A stretch of DNA of 64,000 nucleotides from an uncultured Colwellia sp. (GCA_913058395.1 CAJXQI010000007.1:1-64000); one strand, 5' to 3'. Positions 26,364 through 33,510 are shown, counted from the stretch's first letter. The notes: generated by a model not told the origin, from the sequence alone. Translations and numbers: made by a program.

Positions 26364-26424
26364 ACACCTAACGCCCAAATAATAGCCAACTGTTATTTGT
26401 TCTGCTTGAAATTCTTTTTAGGTG
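26364..26424 (-). repeat. attC recombination site (short)
   Basis: Minus strand: ACCTAAAAAGAATTTCAAGCAGAAC, AACAGTTGGCTATTA, then TTTGGGCGTTAGGTG. The right core GTTAGGT fits GTTRRRY. Only about 61 bp because most of the central lobe is missing. Confidence 0.7.
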
Positions 26425-26753
26425 TTTTCTTCGTAAATCTCAATTACATGGCTAGGTTGAAAAGTGACCAGTTGTCCGCAAAGCACACAATCACTGCCAC
26501 CGGGATCATTATCTAATTTACCTTCATAGTAGTTAGGATATTCCACTGTGATTTCGACCCACATACGTTCAACTGAAATTTCATCTGAGCCTTTGGTTTC
26601 TTCCATACTGAAGATTAATTTTACTAAATCGCCAACTTTTAAAGATTCTCTTACTTGTTTTTCAGGAACCCAAAATGAGTCAGGGTATTCCTTATTTAAT
26701 TCTTCTCCATTATCCAATTGATAATGATTTTTCTCATAGGTTGGCAGAATCAT
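26418..26753 (-). CDS. DUF2314-like protein (first gene cassette)
   Basis: 111 aa, soluble. The block KVGDLVKLIF...ERMWVEIT...YEGKLDNDP...GQLVTFQPSHVIEI follows the DUF2314 pattern (RMWV, G-x-LDNDP, GD-x-V-x-F-x-x-x-x-I) known from YegJ-like proteins; function unknown. A Cys pair (CVLC) replaces part of the usual loop between LDNDP and GQLVTF. It is the array's first cassette, as its upstream end carries only a single core site (GTTAGGTG). Confidence 0.7.
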   Translation of the reverse strand: MILPTYEKNHYQLDNGEELNKEYPDSFWVPEKQVRESLKVGDLVKLIFSMEETKGSDEISVERMWVEITVEYPNYYEGKLDNDPGGSDCVLCGQLVTFQPSHVIEIYEENT

Positions 26754-26767
26754 GAAACCCTCGAAAC

Positions 26768-26777
26768 ACCTAACAGC
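26768..26777 (-). other. Upstream recombination junction of the cassette array
   Basis: Minus strand AGCTGTTAGGTG: a GTTAGGT core identical to that of the short attC at 26364-26424, with no complete attC or attI-like region before it. This is where an attI site and an integrase gene would be expected; none is visible to the right of it in this window. Confidence 0.5.
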
Positions 26778-26791
26778 TTATTATATAGACG

Positions 26792-26907
26792 TCTCAGTAA
26801 TGTCAGTCTACTTGATTATGTATTAATCTACCTTAATCCTTTTAAATTTCAAGCATTTAATTTTTACATGATGTTTAGTATTTAACGATTTACTGGTATT
26901 ACTGAGA
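26792..26907. mobile_element. Small MITE-like element with 16-bp terminal inverted repeats
   Basis: TCTCAGTAATGTCAGT at 26792-26807 and the reverse complement of 26892-26907 (TCTCAGTAATACCAGT) differ at two bases. The 116-bp interior is A/T-rich without coding sequence. An extra CTCAGTAA just outside the right end makes a local palindrome. It sits directly against the end of the cassette array. Confidence 0.45.
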
Positions 26908-27117
26908 ACTCTCAGTAACATGACGAGTATGCTACATAGAAAAATATTGCAAATAGATTTGTGGCCACTGACAGCTTGCGCTCTTAGTTACTAGTTTTGG
27001 CTAAGTTCTATTTTTACCATTTGTAAGATAGGACTTTAGTTGACCGAAATTAAAATTACAGCCGCAGACGGCTGGGTTTCAAAACAAGTGCAACTGAAAT
27101 GTGCTGGCTTTTGATAC

Positions 27118-27283
27118 TTACACCAATTGAAACAAATAATCACTCATTCTAAAGCGGCCTAAACATTCAATACCTACGTTACTTTCAATCCCAATAGCTA
27201 GCTATTACTCAATCAAGTGCCTTGCTCTTGAATATTTATTCTCACTTATAATTGAGCACTTACTTAATTCAATTGGTATTAAA
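27118..27283. mobile_element. MITE-like element with imperfect inverted ends (ACCAATTGAA)
   Basis: The left end TTACACCAATTGAAACAA and the right end, read in reverse complement, TAATACCAATTGAATTAA share ACCAATTGAA and then about 30 bp of partial similarity (TAA-T-CTCA). About 166 bp, no coding capacity. No transposase nearby. Confidence 0.45.
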
Positions 27284-27296
27284 CGTTAACTCAATA

Positions 27297-27551
27297 TTAC
27301 CATGTGATTGAAAAATTATGTTGGGCAATGCTATTTCCTATTGCCTCTAGTTGCTTTACATCGCTTAACAGTACTTGCTGGGTCTTAATACCGTCGCTAA
27401 TTAGCAGGTATTCTTGTTTTTTTACTAGTTTAATATCTGTTGCCATACCATAGTACTTTTTATTGTCTTTAGCCGTAACCTTGACTTGGCTACGGCGCAT
27501 ACAGACAATTTCAAAATAATCATGGGCATCACAGCTTATGTTCTTTGTCAT
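27297..27551 (-). CDS. Rho-binding antiterminator, Rof/YaeO family
   Basis: 84 aa, the size of E. coli YaeO. The pattern ISCDAHDYFEIVCMRR followed by Sm-like beta strands (VKVTAKDNKKYYGMATDIKLVKKQEYLLI) matches Rof proteins, which bind Rho and inhibit transcription termination. GGGAG lies before the ATG at 27551. It is 38 bases downstream of the broken DUF2024 gene and probably belonged to the same transcript. Family assignment rests on motif memory and length. Confidence 0.75.
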   Translation of the reverse strand: MTKNISCDAHDYFEIVCMRRSQVKVTAKDNKKYYGMATDIKLVKKQEYLLISDGIKTQQVLLSDVKQLEAIGNSIAQHNFSITW

Positions 27552-27589
27552 TGTGTGACTCCCAAAGGTTTTATTTAATTTTGTATAAG

Positions 27590-28099
27590 TTATAAACGAA
27601 TAATACTGTGCCCGTGGTTAGCAATATTCTGCTGCACTTCAGAATTTGCTATTTCACTATGACAAAAATTACAGCGACTTTGCTTAATATTATCTACTTT
27701 TACACCTAAGCTGGCGAGGTATTGCTCGGCGTATTGCCCGACTTGTTTAACGTTTTCATTACTTACCAAAAAATCAAAATGAATATATTGACCTGAAGTG
27801 GTACATACCCAAGCCATTTGAAGATGCAGGGTTCAGCAAGACGAAAAAGAGTTAGCACCAAGACATTGATTGAATAGAATGGTTGTTCCATTGTAAAAAT
27901 CAATAACGCCGGAGATGACTCTTTATCGCCTTGCCCTGCGGGAGCTAAGCTAGAAAACCAGTGCAGCGTTGCAGCACTTGATAAGGGAATAACCATTATC
28001 TTCATGCTGCGCCTTGCGCTGATTCCCTAGCTTAGTTCTGAAGCTGCATCTTCAAGTGGTTTGGGTATACACATGGGTGTCATAAACATGAATTTGCAT
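27590..28099 (-). pseudogene. DUF2024 family gene interrupted by a 262-bp repeat
   Basis: The gene's start is at 28099 (AGGAG eight bases upstream) and encodes MQIHVYDTHV; the repeat begins right after. On the other side the frame resumes with CTTSGQYIHFDFLVSNENV and runs to 27590. Joined without the repeat, the two parts align in frame with the DUF2024 pattern (HVFDTYV-x4-G-x-x-xHFDV...CxFCHSE) at the same spacing; CNFCHSE is visible in the distal part. A remaining 75-codon frame starts at an ATG inside the repeat (27817) and could make a truncated protein. DUF2024 function is unknown. Confidence 0.75.
27806..28068 (-). repeat. 262-bp MITE-like repeat, copy A
   Basis: Its ends are TACCCAARCCA...TGGYTTGGGTA inverted repeats extending inward as CACTTGAAGATGCAG. 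The interior is near-identical (I estimate high-80s percent) to copy B at 30761-31021 in opposite orientation, e.g. CTCCCGCAGGGCAAGGCGAT and CTCCGGCGTTATTGATTT. It carries no plausible gene. It lies inside the DUF2024 coding sequence. Confidence 0.85.
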
Positions 28100-28123
28100 A
28101 ATAATTACTCCTACTACAAATAT

Positions 28124-28870
28124 TTATTGGCTTTTACCGGGCAAGCTTAAATCACCTGATGCGACATCAAATACATCGGTAACACACAATAATGGCGCGT
28201 GTACTTGCTGGTTTATTTTTAACCCTGCAGTAACGCCATCAAAAGAAAAGCTTTCTGGAAAGCCAAGTGCAGACAATGGTACGCGCACTAATGCTTCTGA
28301 TTTCTCTAAAGAAAAATCAAAACCAGGGCTATCAATGAAAAGTGGTAAGTTTGGCCAAGTTACCGGTAATTTAGGTGAGCTCCCTTGAGCAATATCTTTA
28401 ACTTTTAAAGCGCCTTCACCACAGGCATTATCTGGCACAAGCACTACCCAATGACTGTGCCACTTGTCTCCGTCATTGGTTTTGATGCCATCACCGTCTT
28501 CGTCATATAAAGGCGTGTCGTCAAAGTCAGGATGTACAGTTAACGCTAAAGCTAAAATACCTTGATCTGCTTCAAAACCTACAGCAGCGCTATTAAGTGA
28601 TGTTGGCCATACATAGCTATATACCTCAGCACCAGCTAATTGACCGTTTTTTTGGGGCCGCTTACTACCTGCTTTACCAGTAACAGCTTGTTGAAATATT
28701 AAGTGACTACCTTGCGTAACAACTTTAGCATGAACAATGTCGAACTCAGTTGTCACCTTTTTTGAAACAGGGGCTTGAATGTGGCCATGATGCTTATTAT
28801 GGGCATGACCACTTGTTGCAAATAATGCCGCGCTCAAGGCTGTAGCGATAAGTAAATGTGATGTTTTCAT
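28124..28870 (-). CDS. Secreted protein of unknown function with acidic Ca2+-loop-like segment
   Basis: 248 aa. Signal peptide 1-23 (ATSGHA). The mature N-terminus is His-rich (HNKHHGH). Residues about 122-138 read DEDGDGIKTNDGDKWHSH, with Asp spacing like an EF-hand or thrombospondin-type calcium loop; HSHW may be a metal site. I do not recognise the family. It is upstream of the DUF2024 and rof-like genes on the same strand and divergent from the four-cysteine MarR gene, which may regulate it. Confidence 0.75.
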   Translation of the reverse strand: MKTSHLLIATALSAALFATSGHAHNKHHGHIQAPVSKKVTTEFDIVHAKVVTQGSHLIFQQAVTGKAGSKRPQKNGQLAGAEVYSYVWPTSLNSAAVGFEADQGILALALTVHPDFDDTPLYDEDGDGIKTNDGDKWHSHWVVLVPDNACGEGALKVKDIAQGSSPKLPVTWPNLPLFIDSPGFDFSLEKSEALVRVPLSALGFPESFSFDGVTAGLKINQQVHAPLLCVTDVFDVASGDLSLPGKSQ

Positions 28871-28908
28871 GATGTATCCTTTGTATAAATTATTAACGGT
28901 TATTTGTT

Positions 28909-28924
28909 CGATATAAACGTATCG
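28909..28924. promoter_or_regulatory. Candidate operator in the MarR divergent region
   Basis: CGATA-N6-TATCG at 28909-28924 is a short palindrome overlapping an ATATAAAC -10-like stretch. A related CGACTCGA / GACTCGAT pair occurs at 28922 and 28979. Location between the divergent secreted-protein and MarR genes suggests autoregulation; unproven. Confidence 0.35.
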
Positions 28925-28998
28925 ACTCGAAACTACTTTTATTTAAGCATAGTAAATCTCTGCTTGTCAAATATGTTTTGACTCGATACTATTGTATT

Positions 28999-29553
28999 AT
29001 GAATGATGAACTATTTGATTTAATCGAGCGTTTGGCTAATTTATTACGGCAAGAAACGCGACTTGAAGGGCAAAGCTTAGGGTTACAACCTGTTCAGCAA
29101 GAAGCTTTGTATTATCTTTCAACTTGTAATCGCTATTCAGACACCATGTTGGCGGTAACTGAGTTTTTAGGTTTGACCAAAGGCACGGTATCGCAATCGT
29201 TAAAAATTTTAGAAAACAAAGCTTTAATTGTTAAAGTAAAAGACAAAAAAGATAAGCGTATTACCCATCTAAAAGTGACAAAAGCGGGTGATGATTTTTT
29301 AAATAAAACCTGCCCGCCGCAAAAGTTTACTGATGCTATCGCTAGCTTGTCTGTTGATGAAGAGTTTGAAACGAAAACCTTACTTAAAAAAGTATTGAGT
29401 AACTACCAACAGGCGACAGGTCGAACGGCTTTTGGTGTTTGTCAGCACTGCAAATTTAATCAACAGACTAGTGGCGGTATTGTCTGTGGTTTAACTAAAG
29501 AAGCCCTAAGCAGTGATGATATAATGCTTATTTGCAAGGAATATGCGCTTTAA
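28999..29553 (+). CDS. MarR family regulator with C-terminal four-cysteine module
   Basis: 184 aa from ATG 28999 (a TTG at 28978 is less likely). The MarR winged helix covers about 5-135: TEFLGLTKGTVSQSLKILENKALI is the recognition region and KDKRITHLKVTKAG the wing. After it comes a tail with C148-QH-C151, C163 and C179, spacing CX2C-X11-C-X15-C, which suggests an Fe-S cluster or zinc site and a redox or metal signal. Standard MarR proteins end near 140-150 aa. Divergent from the secreted protein gene; a 249-bp gap follows. Confidence 0.88.
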   Translation: MNDELFDLIERLANLLRQETRLEGQSLGLQPVQQEALYYLSTCNRYSDTMLAVTEFLGLTKGTVSQSLKILENKALIVKVKDKKDKRITHLKVTKAGDDFLNKTCPPQKFTDAIASLSVDEEFETKTLLKKVLSNYQQATGRTAFGVCQHCKFNQQTSGGIVCGLTKEALSSDDIMLICKEYAL

Positions 29554-29802
29554 GCGTGGTCAAATAATCTAAAGTTTTAATTTTCTAGTTCTTTACTTAC
29601 TAAACGTTGTTCAATTTTATCTATCAGATCGTTAAATTAGTTACTGATATATCACATGTTCTTATTTAGAAATGTAGGACTCTACGTTTATCGTCTTTAT
29701 TAAATTGGGCGCAGTGCTTAGTATATAAATTCAGTAATAATGACATCGGCACCATATCTGACAAGTGTGGTGTCATTTAAAACTTTAGGCTAGGGAGCTC
29801 TA

Positions 29803-30348
29803 ATGAGTTTAATTAAGAACTTTCGAATGTTGGCGCTTTATAATCAACGGGTAAATGAACAGCTTATCGGTGTTTGTGCTGAATTACCAAACGATGTACT
29901 TAATACCGATACTAGGTCCTTTTTCCCAACCATTATTGATTATTGGAATCATATTTTATTTGGCGATCTAATTCTATTAGGTCGTATTGCAGCTAATGAA
30001 GTTGCTGGATTATCAATGAATGACTTTTCTTCTTTTCCCACACCTAAATCACCAACAGATACTTATTTTAGGACAATGGAAGACCTTGCAATATTGCGAG
30101 TTAAGGTTGATAAGCTTTTGGTTAAGTACTGTAAGCATTTGACCGAAAGTGATATTGAAACTGTTATAACCTATACAACAACAGAAGGCGAGGTGATGAC
30201 AAAAGCCGTTGCTGACATAACGCAGCATATTTTTAATCATCAAGCTCACCACCGAGGGCAACTGACGTGTGTTCTAAGTCAATTTGACGCTGACTATGGT
30301 TGTATGGATCTTCCTGTTATTGTGGCACAAGGCAGTCGGAATTTATAA
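29803..30348 (+). CDS. DinB/YfiT-like putative metal-dependent protein
   Basis: 181 aa, four-helix DinB fold. The family's three metal-site histidines are recognisable as H51 in WNHILFGD and H142/H146 in FNHQAHHRGQ. The YNQRVNEQL N-terminal helix is typical of DUF664/DinB proteins that may use bacillithiol, mycothiol or other thiols as cofactor; in this background the substrate is unknown. TAGGGAG precedes the ATG. A cupin gene follows by 11 bases, so they form an operon. Confidence 0.85.
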   Translation: MSLIKNFRMLALYNQRVNEQLIGVCAELPNDVLNTDTRSFFPTIIDYWNHILFGDLILLGRIAANEVAGLSMNDFSSFPTPKSPTDTYFRTMEDLAILRVKVDKLLVKYCKHLTESDIETVITYTTTEGEVMTKAVADITQHIFNHQAHHRGQLTCVLSQFDADYGCMDLPVIVAQGSRNL

Positions 30349-30359
30349 AGGGAATAAAT

Positions 30360-30725
30360 ATGAATAATGAGGCTATTAATTTTACAGAAAAATTTTCCAA
30401 GTTCTCTAAGCACTGGTCACCTCATGTTATTGCCGAAATGAATGACTACCAATTTAAGCTGGCAAAGGTAGCGGGAGAATTTATTTGGCACGAACATCCT
30501 GATACCGATGAAGTATTTGTTGTTATCGAAGGTGAGTTAATTATTGAATTTCGAGACGATAAAGTAGAGCTTAAAGCTGGTGAAATGTTTGTTGTACCTA
30601 AAGGTGTTGAGCATAAGCCCGTTGCGGAGCATGAGTGTAAAATAATGCTAATTGAACCCAAAGGCGTGATAAATACAGGGGCAAAAAGTAGTGAATTGAC
30701 TGCTGATAATGATGTTTGGGTTTAA
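30360..30725 (+). CDS. Cupin-domain protein
   Basis: 121 aa, one cupin barrel. Motif 1 is visible as WHEHPDTDEVFVVIEGE (H-x-H-x4-D-E), motif 2 as PKGVEHKPVAE. It resembles the small mannose-6-phosphate isomerase-like/RmlC-like cupins often paired with stress proteins. ATG 30360 with AAAGGGA upstream is right; the frame open from 30300 overlaps the DinB gene. Cytoplasmic, metal-binding inferred. Confidence 0.88.
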   Translation: MNNEAINFTEKFSKFSKHWSPHVIAEMNDYQFKLAKVAGEFIWHEHPDTDEVFVVIEGELIIEFRDDKVELKAGEMFVVPKGVEHKPVAEHECKIMLIEPKGVINTGAKSSELTADNDVWV

Positions 30726-30760
30726 CGGCCTAATTTTAACTGCCTAGCTTTAAGTAGTTA

Positions 30761-31021
30761 TACCCAAGCCACTTGAAAATGCAGTTTCAGAGTTAAGCTA
30801 GGAAATCAGAGCAAGGCGCAGCACGCAGGTAATGGTTACTCCCTTACCAAGTACTGCAACGCTGAACTGGTTTTCTAGCTTAGCTCCCGTAGGGCAAGGC
30901 GATAAAGGGTCATCTCCGGCGTTATTGATTTCGACAATGGAACAACCATTCTCTTCAACCAATGCCTTGGCGCTAACCCTTTTCGGCTTGCTGAATCCTG
31001 CATCTTCAAGTGGCTTGGGTA
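30761..31021 (+). repeat. 261-bp MITE-like repeat, copy B
   Basis: Ends TACCCAAGCCACTTGAA...TTCAAGTGGCTTGGGTA. Same interior as copy A (27806-28068) but inverted relative to it, so the two copies flank the 2.7 kb holding the secreted protein, MarR, DinB and cupin genes. No transposase. Short open frames inside it are not genes. Confidence 0.85.
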
Positions 31022-31150
31022 TATAGTTAGCCTAAATGTATGCTTTATACTAGTTACTTCGTATACTTTCTTGGTTTATTAGTAGCTGCAATAAGAGTAA
31101 ATTGCAGCAATGTGAGTAAGAATAAGTGATGTTTTTGATTAATAATTAAT

Positions 31151-31164
31151 GTGACGCAAGTCAG
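31151..31164. promoter_or_regulatory. Weak FNR/DNR-like box before the cupredoxin gene
   Basis: GTGAC-GCAA-GTCAG, a palindrome with outer bases deviating from TTGAC-N4-GTCAA. It lies 30 bases upstream of the start codon, too close for the usual -41.5 architecture, so its role is uncertain. Confidence 0.3.
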
Positions 31165-31193
31165 TTATTGGATTTATAAAAAGGAAGCCTATT

Positions 31194-31511
31194 ATGCGTG
31201 CATTTATTTTCTTATATTTAGTGTTTGGAATATTTAGTTCAGCTTATGCTAAAGACATTATTGTTGAAGTTTATAAGAAGAAGTTTAGGCCCGCTGAGAT
31301 CACGATTGAAAAGGGCGATACGGTGATTTGGAAAAATATTGAAAAGCGCCAGTATCACAACGTTTGGTTTAAGCAATTTGATAAAGAGGAGCCTGATTAT
31401 TTTTTTCCTGGTGAAAGTTATCAGCGAACGTTCAATGATGCAGGCAATTTTCCTTATGAATGTGGTCCTCACCCTAAAATGACCGGTATCGTCACTGTTA
31501 CAGAAAAATAA
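31194..31511 (+). CDS. Periplasmic cupredoxin (type I copper protein)
   Basis: 105 aa. Signal peptide 1-19 (SSAYA). The copper ligands are all present: H55 in YHNVWF, C90, H93 and M96 in ECGPHPKM. The size fits plastocyanin/pseudoazurin-like electron carriers. AAGGA lies a few bases before the ATG. It sits just in front of the nor region, so it may shuttle electrons to NorCB or NirS, as azurin and pseudoazurin do elsewhere. That role is inferred from neighbourhood. Confidence 0.88.
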   Translation: MRAFIFLYLVFGIFSSAYAKDIIVEVYKKKFRPAEITIEKGDTVIWKNIEKRQYHNVWFKQFDKEEPDYFFPGESYQRTFNDAGNFPYECGPHPKMTGIVTVTEK

Positions 31512-31570
31512 TATATGAATGCTGTGATTAAGTGATATTACGCACAAATAGGCAAAATTTGGCGGCTAGA

Positions 31571-31584
31571 TTGATCGGAATCAA
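31571..31584. promoter_or_regulatory. FNR/DNR-type box (norQEF promoter)
   Basis: TTGAT-CGGA-ATCAA, a perfect match to TTGAT-N4-ATCAA, 141 bases before the norQ start. A weak -10 (TTGTTAAT region, about 31606-31613) lies at the expected offset. Confidence 0.75.
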
Positions 31585-31724
31585 ACACCATTCATTCTCA
31601 TTACATTGTTAATTGCTAACATAGAAGAATGAGCGTACTTTACAGGCATATTCTAGTATCAACAGAAATTACTTTTCATTGATACTTTCGTTATTCTTTA
31701 GTGAAAGCGTGTAAATAGGAAATT

Positions 31725-32543
31725 ATGACTACTGTAAATTTAAATTTGATAGACGAAACAAGTGAAGATGCATTGTTTTATCAGGAGCAAGATAATGAAG
31801 TTGCTCTTTTTGAGTATGCCTACGGCCATCAATTACCTGTGCTTATTAAAGGACCTACGGGTTGTGGTAAAACGCGCTTTGTCGCACACATGGCGGAAAA
31901 ATTAAATAAGCCACTTTATACTGTTGCTTGTCATGATGACTTAACTGCTGCAGATTTGGTTGGTCGTCATCTAGTAGGACCTGAAGGCACTTACTGGCAA
32001 GATGGGCCACTAACAAAAGCAGTTCGTGAAGGTGGTATTTGTTATTTAGATGAAGTTGTTGAAGCGCGAAAAGACACTACTGTTGTTCTACACCCTTTAG
32101 CTGATGACCGTCGTATTTTACCATTAGAAAGAACGGGCGAATTAATTGAAGCTGCGCCTGGTTTTATGTTGGTTGTATCGTATAACCCCGGTTACCAGAA
32201 CTTATTTAAGGGCATGAAACCAAGTACCAGACAGCGTTTTATAGCTTTACGTTTTGACTACCCAGAAAGCCAAGTTGAACAAGACATTATTATTAAAGAA
32301 ACTGGTGTAGAACCGAATATTGCTAGCAAACTGGTAGAGTTAGCCCAAGCTTTACGTCGATTAGAAGAGAATGACCTTGAAGAAGTAGCGTCTACACGTT
32401 TACTTATTTATGCGGCCAAAATGATGTCTTCAGGTATGGATCCAATTGAAGTATGCCGTTGTTGTTTAGCTGAACCGCTATCTGATGATATACAAACTGT
32501 GAATTCAATCATGGAAGTGGCGAAAATCTACTTTGATGCCTGA
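31725..32543 (+). CDS. norQ: NorQ/CbbQ-type MoxR AAA+ ATPase for NO reductase maturation
   Basis: 272 aa. Walker A GPTGCGKT at 43-50, Walker B ICYLDEV near 105-111, sensor 1 region VVSYNPGYQ near 150-158 and the C-terminal CbbQ_C part (VASTRLLIYAAKMM) are complete. NorQ works with the VWA protein NorD to assemble or activate NorCB. The stop overlaps the norE start. NorD is encoded 3.9 kb downstream under its own promoter. Confidence 0.93.
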   Translation: MTTVNLNLIDETSEDALFYQEQDNEVALFEYAYGHQLPVLIKGPTGCGKTRFVAHMAEKLNKPLYTVACHDDLTAADLVGRHLVGPEGTYWQDGPLTKAVREGGICYLDEVVEARKDTTVVLHPLADDRRILPLERTGELIEAAPGFMLVVSYNPGYQNLFKGMKPSTRQRFIALRFDYPESQVEQDIIIKETGVEPNIASKLVELAQALRRLEENDLEEVASTRLLIYAAKMMSSGMDPIEVCRCCLAEPLSDDIQTVNSIMEVAKIYFDA

Positions 32544-33180
32544 TAATCAGCAGTTAACAACGGCTATTATGGTTAACGAAACTACTTTTTCTGAAAAAAA
32601 CACTCAGACAAATGACATTAAAAAACTACCTGGTGACCTTGCCATGTGGTTTTTTATTTTGGCTGAATTAACAGTTTTTGCAATATTTTTTATTGGCTTT
32701 GCCATCGCTGAAAATCTTAATTTAGTCATGTTTTCCGAAGGCAAAGCGCAGCTGCATAAAGTTGCGGGTCTTATCAATACTATTGCTTTAATCACCAGTA
32801 GTTATTTTGTCGCAATATCCGTGCATTCAATGCGTGTTAATAAAGAGCGCCAAGCGGTTTTTCGATTACTATTAGCCTTAATTTCAGCTGCTATTTACGT
32901 GGTATTGAAACTTTGGGAGTATCAATCACTCTTCGAGCAAGGTATTGATATAGAAACCAATACCTTTTTCACCTTATACTTTTTAATTACCGCATTTCAC
33001 TTTATGCATATTTTACTGGGCATGGTGATTTTGGCGTATATGGCTAAAAACGCTTATCAAGGTAAATATAAAAATCCTGAAACAGAGAATGAATTTTCAG
33101 GTTTTGAATCAGGGGCGTGTTATTGGCATATGGTCGATTTGTTGTGGATTATTCTATTTCCGCTGATTTATATTATTTAA
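32536..33180 (+). CDS. norE: NorE-like heme-copper oxidase subunit III family protein
   Basis: 214 aa with about five membrane segments; the pattern PGDLAMWFFILAELTVFAIFF at the start and FMHILLGM...CYWHMVDLLWIILFPLIY at the end is that of subunit III / NorE proteins. NorE is accessory to NO reductase activity. ATG 32536 overlaps the last bases of norQ; a TTG one codon earlier and an ATG at 32569 are alternatives, none with a good ribosome site. Between norQ and norF. Confidence 0.9.
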   Translation: MPDNQQLTTAIMVNETTFSEKNTQTNDIKKLPGDLAMWFFILAELTVFAIFFIGFAIAENLNLVMFSEGKAQLHKVAGLINTIALITSSYFVAISVHSMRVNKERQAVFRLLLALISAAIYVVLKLWEYQSLFEQGIDIETNTFFTLYFLITAFHFMHILLGMVILAYMAKNAYQGKYKNPETENEFSGFESGACYWHMVDLLWIILFPLIYII

Positions 33181-33243
33181 ATACTCAAATGTAGATAGTT
33201 AATATTAATTGATTGATAAACATAAAAGTAAGGTAATAAATAC

Positions 33244-33510
33244 ATGATGAAAGTTTGGCAACACTACGCATTAAGCTGGGGTTGGTTAATAATATTAACC
33301 ACCGCTTCTGTTGCTGTTGGTCAGTATTTTCAGCATGCTACCTTAAATTCTGTTTTGTTTATTGCAATAGTCATGTTGATTATTGCTTTAAAAGGTCAGC
33401 AAATAATTGATGTATTTATGGAGTTAAAGCATGCACCTAAGTTCTGGCGTAATATAATGTTGGCTTACGTTATTGTTATTCCATTGATCATCACGCTTAT
33501 TTATATTTAA
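33244..33510 (+). CDS. norF: NorF-like small membrane protein (cytochrome oxidase subunit IV type)
   Basis: 88 aa with three hydrophobic segments (about 13-27, 34-49 and 70-87) and the GQQIIDVFMELKHAP loop typical of the prokaryotic subunit IV/NorF family. It follows norE by 63 bases, matching the norEF arrangement of other denitrifiers, and contributes to NO reductase function in those organisms. AAGG lies upstream of ATG 33244. Confidence 0.82.
   Translation: MMKVWQHYALSWGWLIILTTASVAVGQYFQHATLNSVLFIAIVMLIIALKGQQIIDVFMELKHAPKFWRNIMLAYVIVIPLIITLIYI

Larger units (their letters stand above)
26754..27296. other. Gene-free stretch between the cassette array and the rof-like gene
   Basis: Holds the array end, the two MITE-like elements (26792-26907 and 27118-27283) and about 200 bp of A/T-rich sequence between them in which I see nothing further. 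Confidence 0.55.

Noticed and set aside
27763-28005. Open reading frame within repeat copy A (and the similar one in copy B at 30832-31026) as a conserved small protein.
   Set aside because: The frames shift position between the copies, have no ribosome site and follow the repeat rather than a codon-conserved pattern.
31151-31164. FNR/DNR box as the main control of the cupredoxin gene.
   Set aside because: Outer bases deviate, and the distance to the start codon is too short for the usual -41.5 arrangement. Listed at low confidence only.
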